A model generated the notes under the pieces. That model had not been told where the DNA came from. It was given only the letters and a program-made list of their open reading frames with translations, and ran no database searches. Below, one piece after another: positions 8,298 to 16,430 of a stretch of DNA of 51,220 nt (positions are counted from its first letter, which is position 1; the number at the start of each line of letters is the position of its first letter). Source of the stretch: Hyphomicrobiales bacterium (GTDB taxonomy: Bacteria; Pseudomonadota; Alphaproteobacteria; Rhizobiales; Xanthobacteraceae); NCBI GenBank assembly GCA_017305555.1, contig JAFKKM010000041.1, positions 1-51,220 of the forward strand, written 5' to 3'. A program made the translations under genes and the position numbers.

Positions 8298-8314
8298 GAT
8301 ATTGCAACAATGTC
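8298..8314. promoter_or_regulatory. candidate LysR box
   Basis: GATATTGCAACAATGTC, an almost perfect palindrome (ATTG-CAA-CAAT core) containing a T-N11-A pattern. It lies just upstream of the LysR start and 85 bp before the divergent gene, the normal place for autoregulation. Confidence 0.45.
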
Positions 8315-8398
8315 GTGTCAACGGCGCGAATTGCTTAAAGCCGGATCACGAACCACATTCGCAACATCAGATACGCCGGACGCTACCCGGAGACGACG

Positions 8399-9028
8399 AT
8401 GTCCACGCCCCACACTTCTCCCAGCGATGTTGCCTTCAGCCCCGCCGTCAAGGCGATCCAGACTCTGCGGGGATCGCGCGAGGCTTATTCAGGACCCGAG
8501 GCGGACGCCGGCTGGCCGACCGAGATCGACGACAACCTCGCCGCATTTCTCGCCGCCCAGACCAGCGTCTTCTTCGCCACCGCCAGCGCTGACGGCCAGC
8601 CGACGATTCAGCATCGCGGCGGCCCGCCCGGCTTCCTCCATGTGCTCGACAAGACCACGATCGCCTTCGCCAACTTCGCCGGCAACCGGCAGTTCATTAC
8701 GCTGGGCAACCTGTCGGAAAATCCGAAGGTGCACATCTTCGTGCTGGACTACGTCAATCGCCAGCGCGTCAAGATCTGGGGCGAGGCCAGCGTCGTCGAC
8801 GACGATCCGGCGCTGCTGGAAGCCTTGATGCCGCGCGGCTATCGCGCACGACCGGAACAGGTGATCCTGATCAAGGTGAAGGTGTGGAACACCAACTGCC
8901 GCCAGCACATCCCGCAGAAATTCGACGCCGCCGACGTCAAGGCCGCACTCGAACTGCGCGAGACGCGGATCGCCGAACTCGAGGCCGAAGTCGCGGCGCT
9001 GAAGGGAACGTCGCTTCCCGCTGCGTAG
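8399..9028 (+). CDS. pyridoxamine 5-phosphate oxidase-like FMN-binding protein
   Basis: A 209-residue protein with the split-barrel fold of PPOX-like flavoproteins: FLAAQTSVFFATASADGQP (strand 1), HRGGPPGFLHVLD, FANFAGNRQF and VKIWGEASVV. The C-terminal 30 residues (LELRETRIAELEAEVAAL) form a short coiled coil. The family reduces or binds small cofactors or xenobiotics; no specific substrate can be named. It is paired divergently with a LysR regulator, the likely controller. Confidence 0.85.
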   Translation: MSTPHTSPSDVAFSPAVKAIQTLRGSREAYSGPEADAGWPTEIDDNLAAFLAAQTSVFFATASADGQPTIQHRGGPPGFLHVLDKTTIAFANFAGNRQFITLGNLSENPKVHIFVLDYVNRQRVKIWGEASVVDDDPALLEALMPRGYRARPEQVILIKVKVWNTNCRQHIPQKFDAADVKAALELRETRIAELEAEVAALKGTSLPAA

Positions 9029-9038
9029 GTTACTCAAC

Positions 9039-9148
9039 GTCATTGCCGGGCATAGCCGTTTGAAAAACGGCGTCGCTTCGCTCGCCTATGCCCCGGCAAT
9101 CCATCGTTTTTCGGAAGATGGATGCGCGGATCAAGTCCGCGCATGACG
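9039..9148. repeat. family A palindromic repeat
   Basis: Near-identical to 7245-7356: GTCATTGCCGGGCATAG with AACGGCGTCGCTTCGCTCGC, then GATGGATGCGCGGATCAAG and CGCGCATGACG. Lies between convergent genes. Confidence 0.85.
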
Positions 9149-9198
9149 ATCTTCGGAATTCAGAAGCAGAGAGACGCTAACCGGCGTTCGACGCTCCA

Positions 9199-9621
9199 CT
9201 ACATCCGCCGGATGACGGCGGTGGCCGTCGCTGTGGCGACGACCTTGCCGTTCTGCAACAGCTCGGCGGCCAACTGGCAGACTTCCTTGCCGCGCATCGT
9301 CACCCGGCCAAGACCTTTCAGCGGGCCGGGTTTCGCCGGGCGGTGAAACTGGACGTTGAGATTGACGGTCGGCGCGAACTCGCCGGCGTCGAGCGTCGCC
9401 ACCAATGCCGGCCCCATGGTGTCGTCCAGCATCGCGGCAAGAAAGCCGCCCTGAATGTTGCCGACAGGATTGGCGAATTCGGGCTTGCCCTCGAAATCGA
9501 CTTCGATGGTGCCGCGCTCCGGATCGATGGCGCCGAACGCAAGGCCCAGCGTTTGCGCGCAGGGCGGCGGCGGCAAACGTCCGTCGACCATCTTCCAGAA
9601 GAATGAATCCCTGTCAGCCAT
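9199..9621 (-). CDS. PaaI-family hotdog thioesterase
   Basis: A 140-residue hotdog protein with GNIQGGFLAAMLDDTMGPA in place of the usual HGG motif, followed by TVNLNVQFHRPAKPGPL, typical of PaaI/phenylacetic-acid-type thioesterases. It starts 30 bp downstream of the glutathione-transferase-like gene and is probably co-transcribed with it. The Q for H change in the GG loop occurs in this subfamily. Substrate unknown. Confidence 0.82.
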   Translation of the reverse strand: MADRDSFFWKMVDGRLPPPPCAQTLGLAFGAIDPERGTIEVDFEGKPEFANPVGNIQGGFLAAMLDDTMGPALVATLDAGEFAPTVNLNVQFHRPAKPGPLKGLGRVTMRGKEVCQLAAELLQNGKVVATATATAVIRRM

Positions 9622-9651
9622 CGTTTCACCCTTCGTTGCCGCCGGCGCGTT

Positions 9652-10383
9652 TCATGCCACCGCCGCTTCCGGCACGCGCCAAGCGTGATCCGGATAGTAA
9701 CGGCTCATCATCCGTTCGACATAGGCGACGAGATTGGCGAACTGCTCGGTGCGATGGCGCAGCGTCGAATTGAAGAACGGCGACAGCAAACCGGCCACCG
9801 CGCCGAACGCGGTCGCATCCATGCCGCACGGGCGATCGCCCATCAGATAGGACTTGTCCGCCAGCAACACCGAGAGTGCCGACAGCGACCGCATCGCGAG
9901 TTCGACCGTCTCCTGCGGCGTATGGCGGCCAAGGCCGGTGAGCCGATAGTTCTCGACCACCCGCGCGCGTGCGCCCTGCCGGATATCGTTGCGCAGGTGT
10001 TCCGGCGCGGCATCGAAGAAATGCGCCGGCCCCTTGGCGAAATTCACCGGATCGACCCAGCGCACGCCGACCAGCGCCCAATAGACGTGATGCTCGATCA
10101 TCCGCTCGATCGCCCACGCCTGTGCGCGCTGCGCAGTATCGAGCCCGGCATCGAAATCGAAACCGTATTTGCGTTCGATATGGGCGCGGATGAAGGTCGA
10201 ATCCGCGATCACGTCGCCATGGTCGTCGATATAGGGCATCTGCCCCTTGGGCGAGGAATCCGGCAGCGCGAAGACCTTGCGGTATGGCAGTCCGACCATC
10301 TTGAGTTGCACCTCGGTCTTGGTGACGAAGGGGCTGATTTCCGGCAGGCCAAAACCTTCGCCAAACCCGTAGAGAATGATCAT
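9652..10383 (-). CDS. glutathione S-transferase-like protein
   Basis: A 243-residue protein with an N-terminal thioredoxin-like GST domain (MIILYGFGEGFGLPEISPFV, then KGQMPYIDDHGDVIADSTFI with the cis-Pro and SNAIL-like motif) and an all-helical C-terminal domain. The start at 10383 has AGGAG immediately upstream; the longer frame would cross the divergent regulator promoter. It is first of a two-gene unit with a thioesterase and diverges from a WYL regulator that may control it. Redox or detoxification role by family only. Confidence 0.85.
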   Translation of the reverse strand: MIILYGFGEGFGLPEISPFVTKTEVQLKMVGLPYRKVFALPDSSPKGQMPYIDDHGDVIADSTFIRAHIERKYGFDFDAGLDTAQRAQAWAIERMIEHHVYWALVGVRWVDPVNFAKGPAHFFDAAPEHLRNDIRQGARARVVENYRLTGLGRHTPQETVELAMRSLSALSVLLADKSYLMGDRPCGMDATAFGAVAGLLSPFFNSTLRHRTEQFANLVAYVERMMSRYYPDHAWRVPEAAVA

Positions 10384-10429
10384 CGCAAGCTCCTGTGTCT
10401 TGAAAACCTGCGCGACCCTAGCTACCCCC

Positions 10430-10451
10430 TGCTGCCAACGTGCTGTCAGCA
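10430..10451. promoter_or_regulatory. inverted repeat between GST and WYL regulator genes
   Basis: TGCTGCCA-N6-TGTCAGCA, matching in 7 of 8 arm positions, in the 94-bp divergent gap. A plausible binding site for the adjacent WYL-type regulator. Confidence 0.45.
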
Positions 10452-10477
10452 TCAACCGAGGCTCGGAAGACACGATC

Positions 10478-11197
10478 ATGAGACGCGCCGACCGGCTGTT
10501 CCAGATCATCCAGGTGCTGCGCCGCGCCCGCAAGCCGCTGACCGCCGACGCCATCGCGGCCGAACTCGAAACTTCCAAGCGCACCATCTATCGCGACATC
10601 GCCACCTTGATCGGGCAGCGCGTGCCGATCCGCGGCGAAGCCGGCATGGGCTACGTGCTAGAGCGCGGCTTCGACATGCCGCCCTTGATGCTGACGCCGG
10701 ACGAGATCGAAGCCGCCGTGCTCGGCGCGCAATGGGTCGTGGGCCACGCCGACGCCGTGCTGGGCAAGGCCGCCGAAAATCTCATCGCGAAAATCGAGGC
10801 CACCGTGCCCGACACGTTGCGGCCATTCGTGCAGGAACCGGCCAGCCGTGCGCGGCGCGACGTTTATGCCGAACCCGACCGCATCGACATGACCAAGGTG
10901 CGCGCGCATATTCACGCCGGCAAGAAGATCGCGTTGTGCTATCGCGACGAGCACGGCCGCGACAGCACGCGGGTGATCTGGCCGATTACGGTGGGCTATC
11001 TCGAAACCGTGCGGCTGCTCGCAGCGTGGTGCGAGCTGCGCAAGGACTTTCGCAGCTTCCGCACCGACCGCGTCATCGACGCCACCTATCTCGACGAACG
11101 CTATGCCGAACGCCGCGACGTGCTCCGCGCAAGATGGCGCGCCAGCCTCGACCAGATGATTCACGACAAGACTCGGCAGATGCGGGGAGACGAATGA
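10478..11197 (+). CDS. HTH-WYL (YafY/DeoR-like) transcriptional regulator
   Basis: A 239-residue regulator: helix-turn-helix in residues 1-60 (MRRADRLFQIIQVLRRARKP, then SKRTIYRDIATL) and a WYL-type ligand domain from about residue 130 (KKIALCYRDEHGRDSTRVIWP). The start at 10478 is chosen because the HTH begins directly there. Its stop overlaps the next start (ATGA), so it is translationally coupled to the YkgJ-like gene. It probably regulates the divergent GST gene. Confidence 0.87.
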   Translation: MRRADRLFQIIQVLRRARKPLTADAIAAELETSKRTIYRDIATLIGQRVPIRGEAGMGYVLERGFDMPPLMLTPDEIEAAVLGAQWVVGHADAVLGKAAENLIAKIEATVPDTLRPFVQEPASRARRDVYAEPDRIDMTKVRAHIHAGKKIALCYRDEHGRDSTRVIWPITVGYLETVRLLAAWCELRKDFRSFRTDRVIDATYLDERYAERRDVLRARWRASLDQMIHDKTRQMRGDE

Positions 11198-11508
11198 CCG
11201 ACACTGCCACGATCAGCCCTTGCCAGAGTTGCGGCGCGTGCTGCGCCTATTCGCGTAACTGGCCGCGCTTCACCATCGAGGACGATGCCGCGCTCGATCT
11301 CATTCCGGCGCAATTCGTCAACGAGCGGTCGTCAGGGATGCGCTGCGAGGGCGAGCGCTGCACGGCGCTGGTCGGCCGCGTCGGCGAAGCGACGTCGTGC
11401 GCGGTCTATGCGGTGCGTCCGGAGGTGTGCCGGGTCTGTATGCCGGGCGACGCGGAATGCGCGATGGCGCGGCGGCGCTACGGTTTGCCGCCGTTGCAGG
11501 CTGACTAA
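11194..11508 (+). CDS. YkgJ-like cysteine-cluster protein
   Basis: A 104-residue protein with the N-terminal cluster CQSCGACC and later cysteines in CEGERCTAL, SCAVY and CRVC, as in the YkgJ family annotated as zinc- or iron-chelating. The start overlaps the upstream regulator stop by ATGA. The physiological role is unknown; coupling to a WYL regulator suggests a sensing or repair link with the GST divergon. Confidence 0.8.
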   Translation: MTDTATISPCQSCGACCAYSRNWPRFTIEDDAALDLIPAQFVNERSSGMRCEGERCTALVGRVGEATSCAVYAVRPEVCRVCMPGDAECAMARRRYGLPPLQAD

Positions 11509-11539
11509 AGCCATTCGGCTTCTGAATGGAATTTCCGTC

Positions 11540-11614
11540 GTCATGCGCGGACTTGATCCGCGCATCCATCCTTTTCGAAAATGATGGATTGCCGGGTCAA
11601 GCCCGGCAATGACG
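11540..11614. repeat. family A palindromic repeat
   Basis: Reverse arrangement of the 7245 copy: GTCATGCGCGGACTTGATCC first, then GATTGCCGGGTCAAGCCCGG and CAATGACG. Lies between convergent genes. Confidence 0.8.
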
Positions 11615-11656
11615 TTTCCGTCAAATATCAGCCGCTATAGCCAACAGCCTAGCCGA

Positions 11657-12109
11657 TCAGGCCATCACCACTTGCGGCTGCTGCTCGTCGTCTTCGATAT
11701 CCTCAAGCGGCGCCAGCGTCGTCAGCGGTTTGGTCGAAAGCGTCACCGGCTTGCGGCCGCCATGGGACGACTGAGCCCCACGCGAGGCCGGCGCGCTGCG
11801 CGACAGATCGTACAGCGCGGCGCCGACACGGCCGCCGAACTGAATCAAGTCGCGCTCATTGCAGCTTCCGGCAATCGCGATCGCCAGCGCGTGCAGATGG
11901 CTGCGGCGGTAGCAAAACAACGCCAGCATCGCCCGCACGTCAGGCGACACGCTGTCCACCAGTTGCGGCAGACCGTTCTGGTTGGCGCGATACATTTGGC
12001 CAAGCAGATCGTCCCGAACCGGGCAAAAATCATTCTCGAACGCTTCGCGGCTGGACCACATGGCATATTCCTGGTCGGAGAAATCCCCGATCCTGAAAAT
12101 GCTCCGCAA
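11657..12109 (-). CDS. hypothetical protein (150 aa)
   Basis: I do not recognise the family. The protein starts MRSIFRIGDFSDQEYAMWSS, has a largely helical middle (PVRDDLLGQMYRANQNGLPQ, then LALFCYRRSHLHALAIAIA) and an acidic C-terminus (LEDIEDDEQQPQ). The TTG start at 12109 is used; an ATG at 12061 with AGGA upstream is an alternative giving 134 residues. A CtrA-like site lies just upstream. Coding reality is supported by frame use and length. Confidence 0.65.
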   Translation of the reverse strand: MRSIFRIGDFSDQEYAMWSSREAFENDFCPVRDDLLGQMYRANQNGLPQLVDSVSPDVRAMLALFCYRRSHLHALAIAIAGSCNERDLIQFGGRVGAALYDLSRSAPASRGAQSSHGGRKPVTLSTKPLTTLAPLEDIEDDEQQPQVVMA

Positions 12110-12113
12110 ATTC

Positions 12114-12128
12114 CTAACGAGGAGTTAA
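12114..12128. promoter_or_regulatory. CtrA-like motif upstream of the 12109 gene
   Basis: CTAA-N7-TTAA followed by C, one base off the alphaproteobacterial CtrA consensus TTAA-N7-TTAA. It lies only 5 bp before the proposed TTG start, so if real it either represses or supports the shorter ATG start. Confidence 0.3.
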
Positions 12129-12200
12129 CCACACGCCACGACGGCCTATCTGTCCACTTGCGCTTTGTTCCCGAATCAGAATCGCGGTTCCATCGCCGAA

Positions 12201-13082
12201 TCAAACGCCTTTCGCCGCGATCCATTGCGCGATCGCCTGCCCGATCGCCGCGCCGGAATCCTCCTGAATGAAGTGCGAGCCGGGAACCGTTACCTCGGTC
12301 TGGTTGCGCCACGTCCGACAGAACTCCCGCAGCACGCCGACCAGGATCGCGCCGGGATCGGCATTGACGAACAGCTTCGGAATGTCGTTCGTCGCCAGCC
12401 ATTGCGAATAGGCGGCAGCGATGGCCACCACATCCATAGGCTCCCCGGCGATGGGGATTTCGCGCGGCCACGTCAGCGTCGGCCAGCGATCCTCGCGTTG
12501 CACGAACGGCTTGCGATACTCGGCCATTTCCGCGTCCGACAATTTGCGCAGCACCGAACCCGGCAGCACCCGCTCAACGAACAGGTTACGGTCGAGGATC
12601 ATCTGCTCGCCCTTGTCGGAACGAAAGCCCTGGAACACCGGCGTCGCCGACGGGCTCCACTCTTCCCAGCCGACAATCGGCCGGACGATGGCTTCCATGT
12701 AGGCGATGCCGCGCACGCGGTCGCGATGGCGGTTGGCCCAGTCGAAGCCGAGCGCCGAGCCCCAGTCGTGCACCACCAGCACCACCGGTTCGCTGTCGCC
12801 GATCACCGCACTGATGAATCCGTCGAGGAAGTCGCGATGCGTGGTGAAGCGATAGGTGTCGGGTTGCGGGTTCGGCAGCTTGTCGGAGTAGCCCATGCCG
12901 ATCAGGTCCGGCGCAATCAGCCGGCCATGGCCTTCCAGTTCGGGAATGACGTCGCGCCACAGATAAGATGATGTCGGATTGCCGTGCAGGAACAGGATCG
13001 GCCGTCCTTCGCCGCGCGCGTGATAGGCCATGCGCCGGCCGCGCACGTCGACAGTCTGTTTGGCAAGCGGGGCTTCGGACAT
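12201..13082 (-). CDS. dhaA: haloalkane dehalogenase (alpha/beta hydrolase, LinB/DhaA type)
   Basis: A 293-residue enzyme expected to hydrolyse carbon-halogen bonds of haloalkanes to alcohol plus halide. The complete pentad of the HLD-II group is visible: N35 in [11 protein letters not shown], nucleophile D106 and halide-binding W107 in [14 protein letters not shown], acid E130 in YMEAI, and base H270 in [10 protein letters not shown]. Close overall resemblance to LinB, for example DLIGMG and WPREIPIAG. No signal peptide. It follows the DUF3307 gene by 15 bp. Natural substrate unknown. Confidence 0.93.
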   Translation of the reverse strand: MSEAPLAKQTVDVRGRRMAYHARGEGRPILFLHGNPTSSYLWRDVIPELEGHGRLIAPDLIGMGYSDKLPNPQPDTYRFTTHRDFLDGFISAVIGDSEPVVLVVHDWGSALGFDWANRHRDRVRGIAYMEAIVRPIVGWEEWSPSATPVFQGFRSDKGEQMILDRNLFVERVLPGSVLRKLSDAEMAEYRKPFVQREDRWPTLTWPREIPIAGEPMDVVAIAAAYSQWLATNDIPKLFVNADPGAILVGVLREFCRTWRNQTEVTVPGSHFIQEDSGAAIGQAIAQWIAAKGV

Positions 13083-13097
13083 CGCGTTTCCTTGTTG

Positions 13098-13487
13098 TTA
13101 TTGATTGGCGGCAAGCCAGATGGCGAGACCGAAACCGGTCAGGTGATGCAGCGCCTGATCGATGCCGATCAGCCACCAGAACCAGCGATGCGTCGGCGTG
13201 ACATCGAACCGCGCGACGCAAAAGCCTTTGGCGCGATCGATCGCCAGATGAATGACGAAATCCACCGGGCCGATGAACCAGAAGCGCGGCGCCACCGCCG
13301 TCACCAGCGCCGTGGTGAGAACGCCATGGATCAGACAGTGCGACAGCAACGGGAGCGCCCATCCGGTCTTGGCGTCCTTGCCGGCCGCCATCCAATGGTT
13401 TTGCAGCAGAAAATCGGCGATGACGTGTTTGACCGTCAGCGCCAGCATCCAGCCAACCAGCGGGCCGACCATTATCGCGGAAGACAT
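13098..13487 (-). CDS. DUF3307 membrane protein
   Basis: About 129 residues with three to four hydrophobic segments and the DUF3307 signature KHVIADFLLQNHWMAAGK followed by LLSHCLIHGVLT and FVIHLAIDRAKG. The start is uncertain: the frame opens at a TTG at 13535, and ATG (MSSAIMVG) at 13487 is used here. It is 15 bp upstream of the dehalogenase gene, so the two may be co-transcribed. Function of the family is unknown. Confidence 0.75.
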   Translation of the reverse strand: MSSAIMVGPLVGWMLALTVKHVIADFLLQNHWMAAGKDAKTGWALPLLSHCLIHGVLTTALVTAVAPRFWFIGPVDFVIHLAIDRAKGFCVARFDVTPTHRWFWWLIGIDQALHHLTGFGLAIWLAANQ

Positions 13488-13588
13488 ATTCGGGAACACC
13501 AAGATGACGCCCTTCGCGATAACGCTTTCAAGCAACGCACATACTCAGATTAGTGGCATTTGATGGATTGCCAAGCCCGAATGAGAGG

Positions 13589-14431
13589 TTACGCGCCACG
13601 GGTCGCCTCCTCCCTGATCCGCACGATCGCGACAGCCACCTGCCGCGACGCACCGTCGCGCGACAGCGCCACGATCTCGCCGATGGCAACGGCAAGATCG
13701 GCGACCGGCAACACGCCATCCAATCCCGGTTTGACGATGCCATCGATCAACGCGTGCCAATCGGCCAGGCCGCGCCGGTAACCGTCGCCGCTTCCTTGGA
13801 TCATCGCAGCCGTGCCGGCAATCGCCGGTGCTGCGGCGGGTTGTTTGGTCAGGCCGCGATCGATCATATGCAGCCAGCGCTCGACCCACGCGCGTTCCGA
13901 CGCGTAGCGCGCGGAGAACAACCGCCAGCGCCGCAACCCGGCCTCCAGCCGCAGCCGCAACCGGCCGGCGCCGCTGCACGCGTTGAACCGCATCGACACC
14001 GGCAGGTGAGTCCAGCCGGCACGCTCGCAGCCCATCAGCAACGGCCGACCGACCTTGCCGGGAAGCGCACCGAACAATTCGTCGAGCCGGAAACGATGGC
14101 GCGCCGCCACCGCATCGCCGTGGTGGGCCGTCGCGAGATGATGTTGTGCGATGCGGATCGGATCGTCGTAACACATGCGCCGCGCCAACTCGCGTGCGAT
14201 CAGGCCGAGCAGCGTGGCATCGACGTCACGCCGGCGCGCGAACCGTCGCAGGCGATGGACGTAAAGCTCCGCATAGCTCGGCCCCTGATAGGCGATCAGC
14301 GCGGCAATCGCTTCCGCGACCTCGACACGCAACGCCTCCGGCACGCCGACCGGCACCGTAGGCGTCGCGCAGTCGTCGACGCCGGTGAGATCGGAGAGCA
14401 GGAAGCGAAATGAGTCCGCGATACTGTTCAC
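13589..14431 (-). CDS. hypothetical protein resembling the DUF6537 domain
   Basis: A 280-residue, Arg- and Ala-rich soluble protein. The stretch EAIAALIAYQGPSYAELYV followed by LLGLIARELARRMCYDD resembles the C-terminal helical DUF6537 domain found in fused indolepyruvate ferredoxin oxidoreductases, but no catalytic domain accompanies it here. The start at 14431 lies 16 bp after the stop of the cNMP-binding membrane protein, so the pair looks like an operon. Function unknown; the domain link is a resemblance by eye. Confidence 0.6.
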   Translation of the reverse strand: MNSIADSFRFLLSDLTGVDDCATPTVPVGVPEALRVEVAEAIAALIAYQGPSYAELYVHRLRRFARRRDVDATLLGLIARELARRMCYDDPIRIAQHHLATAHHGDAVAARHRFRLDELFGALPGKVGRPLLMGCERAGWTHLPVSMRFNACSGAGRLRLRLEAGLRRWRLFSARYASERAWVERWLHMIDRGLTKQPAAAPAIAGTAAMIQGSGDGYRRGLADWHALIDGIVKPGLDGVLPVADLAVAIGEIVALSRDGASRQVAVAIVRIREEATRGA

Positions 14432-14447
14432 ATTGCGCTCCGTCGCG

Positions 14448-15104
14448 TCACGCCGGCGCAGCCGCCGCGCGATCGTAAGTATAGTCGGCCAGCCGGTCTT
14501 CCAGCTTGCCGATGTTCTCGAACAGCCGCGCGCTGGCGAGCTTCAGGAAGTAGAAACCGAACTCCGGATTCTGCACGAACAGTTCCTCGACCTGGGTATA
14601 GGTCACGCTCAGCACCGCGCCCGCCTCGATGCATTCCAGCGTCTGCGTCCGTTCATGGGTCGGCGATAACATGCCGAGTTCGCCGACCAGCGCGCCGACC
14701 GGCAATTCGATCTCGGATTCCACCAGACGAAAACGACCCGAGACGATGTAGAACATCTCCTCCGCCTTCTCGTCCTTGTAGAACAGCACCTCGCCGATCT
14801 TGCAACTGCGTTTGGTCATGAACGGCTTCAGCCAGTCCATCGACAGGTCGCTGTTGACCGACTTCTTCACATCGCGCACCAGTTGCAGCATCTCGTGCAG
14901 CCGGTAGACATTGAGCGGCAGCAGGATGCCGTGCAGCACCAGCGTCGGATAGTGATGGGTCGGGATGGCGATGGCGATCAGGATGACGTTGGTGAGAATC
15001 CCGAACACCCGCAACGGGATCATCGTCTTCATGGTATAGGTCGCGACCACGAAGATCGACACGAACAGACTGCCGAACGTCTGCGCGAGATGGGACACGT
15101 CCAT
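14448..15104 (-). CDS. membrane protein with cyclic-nucleotide-binding domain
   Basis: A 218-residue protein: three hydrophobic segments (about 11-27, 33-49, 52-68) followed by a cNMP-binding fold from about residue 95. The phosphate-binding cassette is recognisable as GELGMLSPTHERTQT, keeping E142 and R152. No effector domain follows, so this is a membrane-tethered cAMP/cGMP-binding module, with the architecture of Popeye-type proteins. The start MDVSHLAQ at 15104 is preferred over an upstream in-frame start. It is probably co-transcribed with the DUF6537-like gene. Confidence 0.82.
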   Translation of the reverse strand: MDVSHLAQTFGSLFVSIFVVATYTMKTMIPLRVFGILTNVILIAIAIPTHHYPTLVLHGILLPLNVYRLHEMLQLVRDVKKSVNSDLSMDWLKPFMTKRSCKIGEVLFYKDEKAEEMFYIVSGRFRLVESEIELPVGALVGELGMLSPTHERTQTLECIEAGAVLSVTYTQVEELFVQNPEFGFYFLKLASARLFENIGKLEDRLADYTYDRAAAAPA

Positions 15105-15250
15105 GGGAGCTAACCTGTTGCCAAAGTAAATACTCTTGTGATGGATGATGCAGCTTGCACGACGGCGCACGCCGGGCGATCACAACTCCGTCAACGACAC
15201 GACCAATCTCACATTGCTTTTGCCTCCACGGCAAGCACGGGACAAAGAAT

Positions 15251-16039
15251 ATGCCGGACGCAACCGACGACACCGCCAGCGAACCGATCCTGACCCAAGA
15301 CGGGCCGCGCGCCACCATCCGCCTCAACCGGCCGCGCCTGTTGAACCGGCTGCAACCCTCGGACCTCGCGGCGCTGATGGCCCTGTTCGACCGCGTCGAA
15401 GCCGATGATGGCATCCGCGTGCTGGTGCTGACCGGAACGGGCCGCGCGTTCTGCGCCGGCTTCGACCTCGGCACCATCGCCGAGCGCACCGCGAGCGCCG
15501 CCGACGAGCAAAGCGCGGGGTCGGCATTCGAGGTGGTGGCGGACCGCCTGGAGAATCTCGCGCTCCCTACCATCTGCCGGCTCAACGGCGGCGTTTATGG
15601 CGGCGCGACCGACCTGGCGCTGGCTTGCGACTTCCGCATCGGCGTCGACACCTGCGAGATGTTCATGCCGGCGGCGCGCCTCGGGCTGCACTATTACAAG
15701 AGCGGCGTGTCGCGTTACGTCTCGCGCCTCGGCGTCAACGCGGCGAAGAAGCTGTTCCTCACCGCGCAAAAGATCGAAGCCGCCGAGATGCTGCGGATCG
15801 GCTATCTCACAGAGATGGTGCCCGCCGCCGAGCTTGATCGCGAGGTCGATACCCTGGCCGCCATACTCGCCGGCAACGCGCCGATGGCGATGCGCGGCAT
15901 GAAGCGCACCATTAACGAGATCGCCCACGGCAAGCTCGACGAGGACGCCGCCGACCAGCGCCAGCGCGACAGTATGCGCGGCAACGAAATCAAGGAAGGC
16001 GTCGCGGCGTATAAGGAAAAACGGAAGCCGCGGTTTTGA
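15251..16039 (+). CDS. crotonase-family protein lacking canonical catalytic glutamates
   Basis: A 262-residue enoyl-CoA hydratase/isomerase-family protein with the oxyanion-hole segments GRAFCAGFDLG and LNGGVYGGATDLALACD. At the two usual catalytic glutamates it has D121 (GATDLALAC) and A141 (FMPAARLGL), followed by two tyrosines (LHYYKSG). Simple hydratase activity is therefore doubtful; an isomerase, thioesterase or decarboxylase role is possible. The start at 15251 excludes a 32-codon upstream extension. It stands alone, convergent with the next gene. Confidence 0.82.
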   Translation: MPDATDDTASEPILTQDGPRATIRLNRPRLLNRLQPSDLAALMALFDRVEADDGIRVLVLTGTGRAFCAGFDLGTIAERTASAADEQSAGSAFEVVADRLENLALPTICRLNGGVYGGATDLALACDFRIGVDTCEMFMPAARLGLHYYKSGVSRYVSRLGVNAAKKLFLTAQKIEAAEMLRIGYLTEMVPAAELDREVDTLAAILAGNAPMAMRGMKRTINEIAHGKLDEDAADQRQRDSMRGNEIKEGVAAYKEKRKPRF

Positions 16040-16052
16040 GCCTCATCGGTCA

Positions 16053-16343
16053 TCAGTCCTTCCATGGACTGAAACGCTTGGTCTGACCCGGCCGTAGCCC
16101 GCCGAGCTGGCGGCGGATGCTGTCATAAGCGTTATCGCCAACCTTATAGGCAAGCGTACCTTCCGCCGGCTTGCCGTCCGCAGCGGTCTTGAGATTGAGT
16201 TGGATGGTTCCATCATCCAGCATTGTCGCTGTGCCGTGATAGGGCATCGACGGACGCGCATCACCGGCAAACGCCCTGCTTCCGACCCACAGGAGCGATA
16301 CAACCATGACGACGCAGGAAACGTGTTTGCGAGCATTGCTCAT
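16053..16343 (-). CDS. small exported hypothetical protein
   Basis: A 96-residue protein with a clear signal peptide (MSNARKHVSCVVMVVSLLWV, cleavage after SRAFA). The mature part (MPYHGTATMLDDGTIQLNLK, then GTLAYKVGDNAYDSIRRQLG) resembles no family I can name. GGGAGG lies 6 bp before the 16343 start. It is probably a small periplasmic protein. Confidence 0.72.
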   Translation of the reverse strand: MSNARKHVSCVVMVVSLLWVGSRAFAGDARPSMPYHGTATMLDDGTIQLNLKTAADGKPAEGTLAYKVGDNAYDSIRRQLGGLRPGQTKRFSPWKD

Positions 16344-16430
16344 GCGGGCCTCCCTGCGGCGCAAGCGTGAACCGCGCCGAAAGGTAGCCTGTACTCGCGG
16401 AGCTTGGCGAAAGGACGACCGCGCGGCCGT

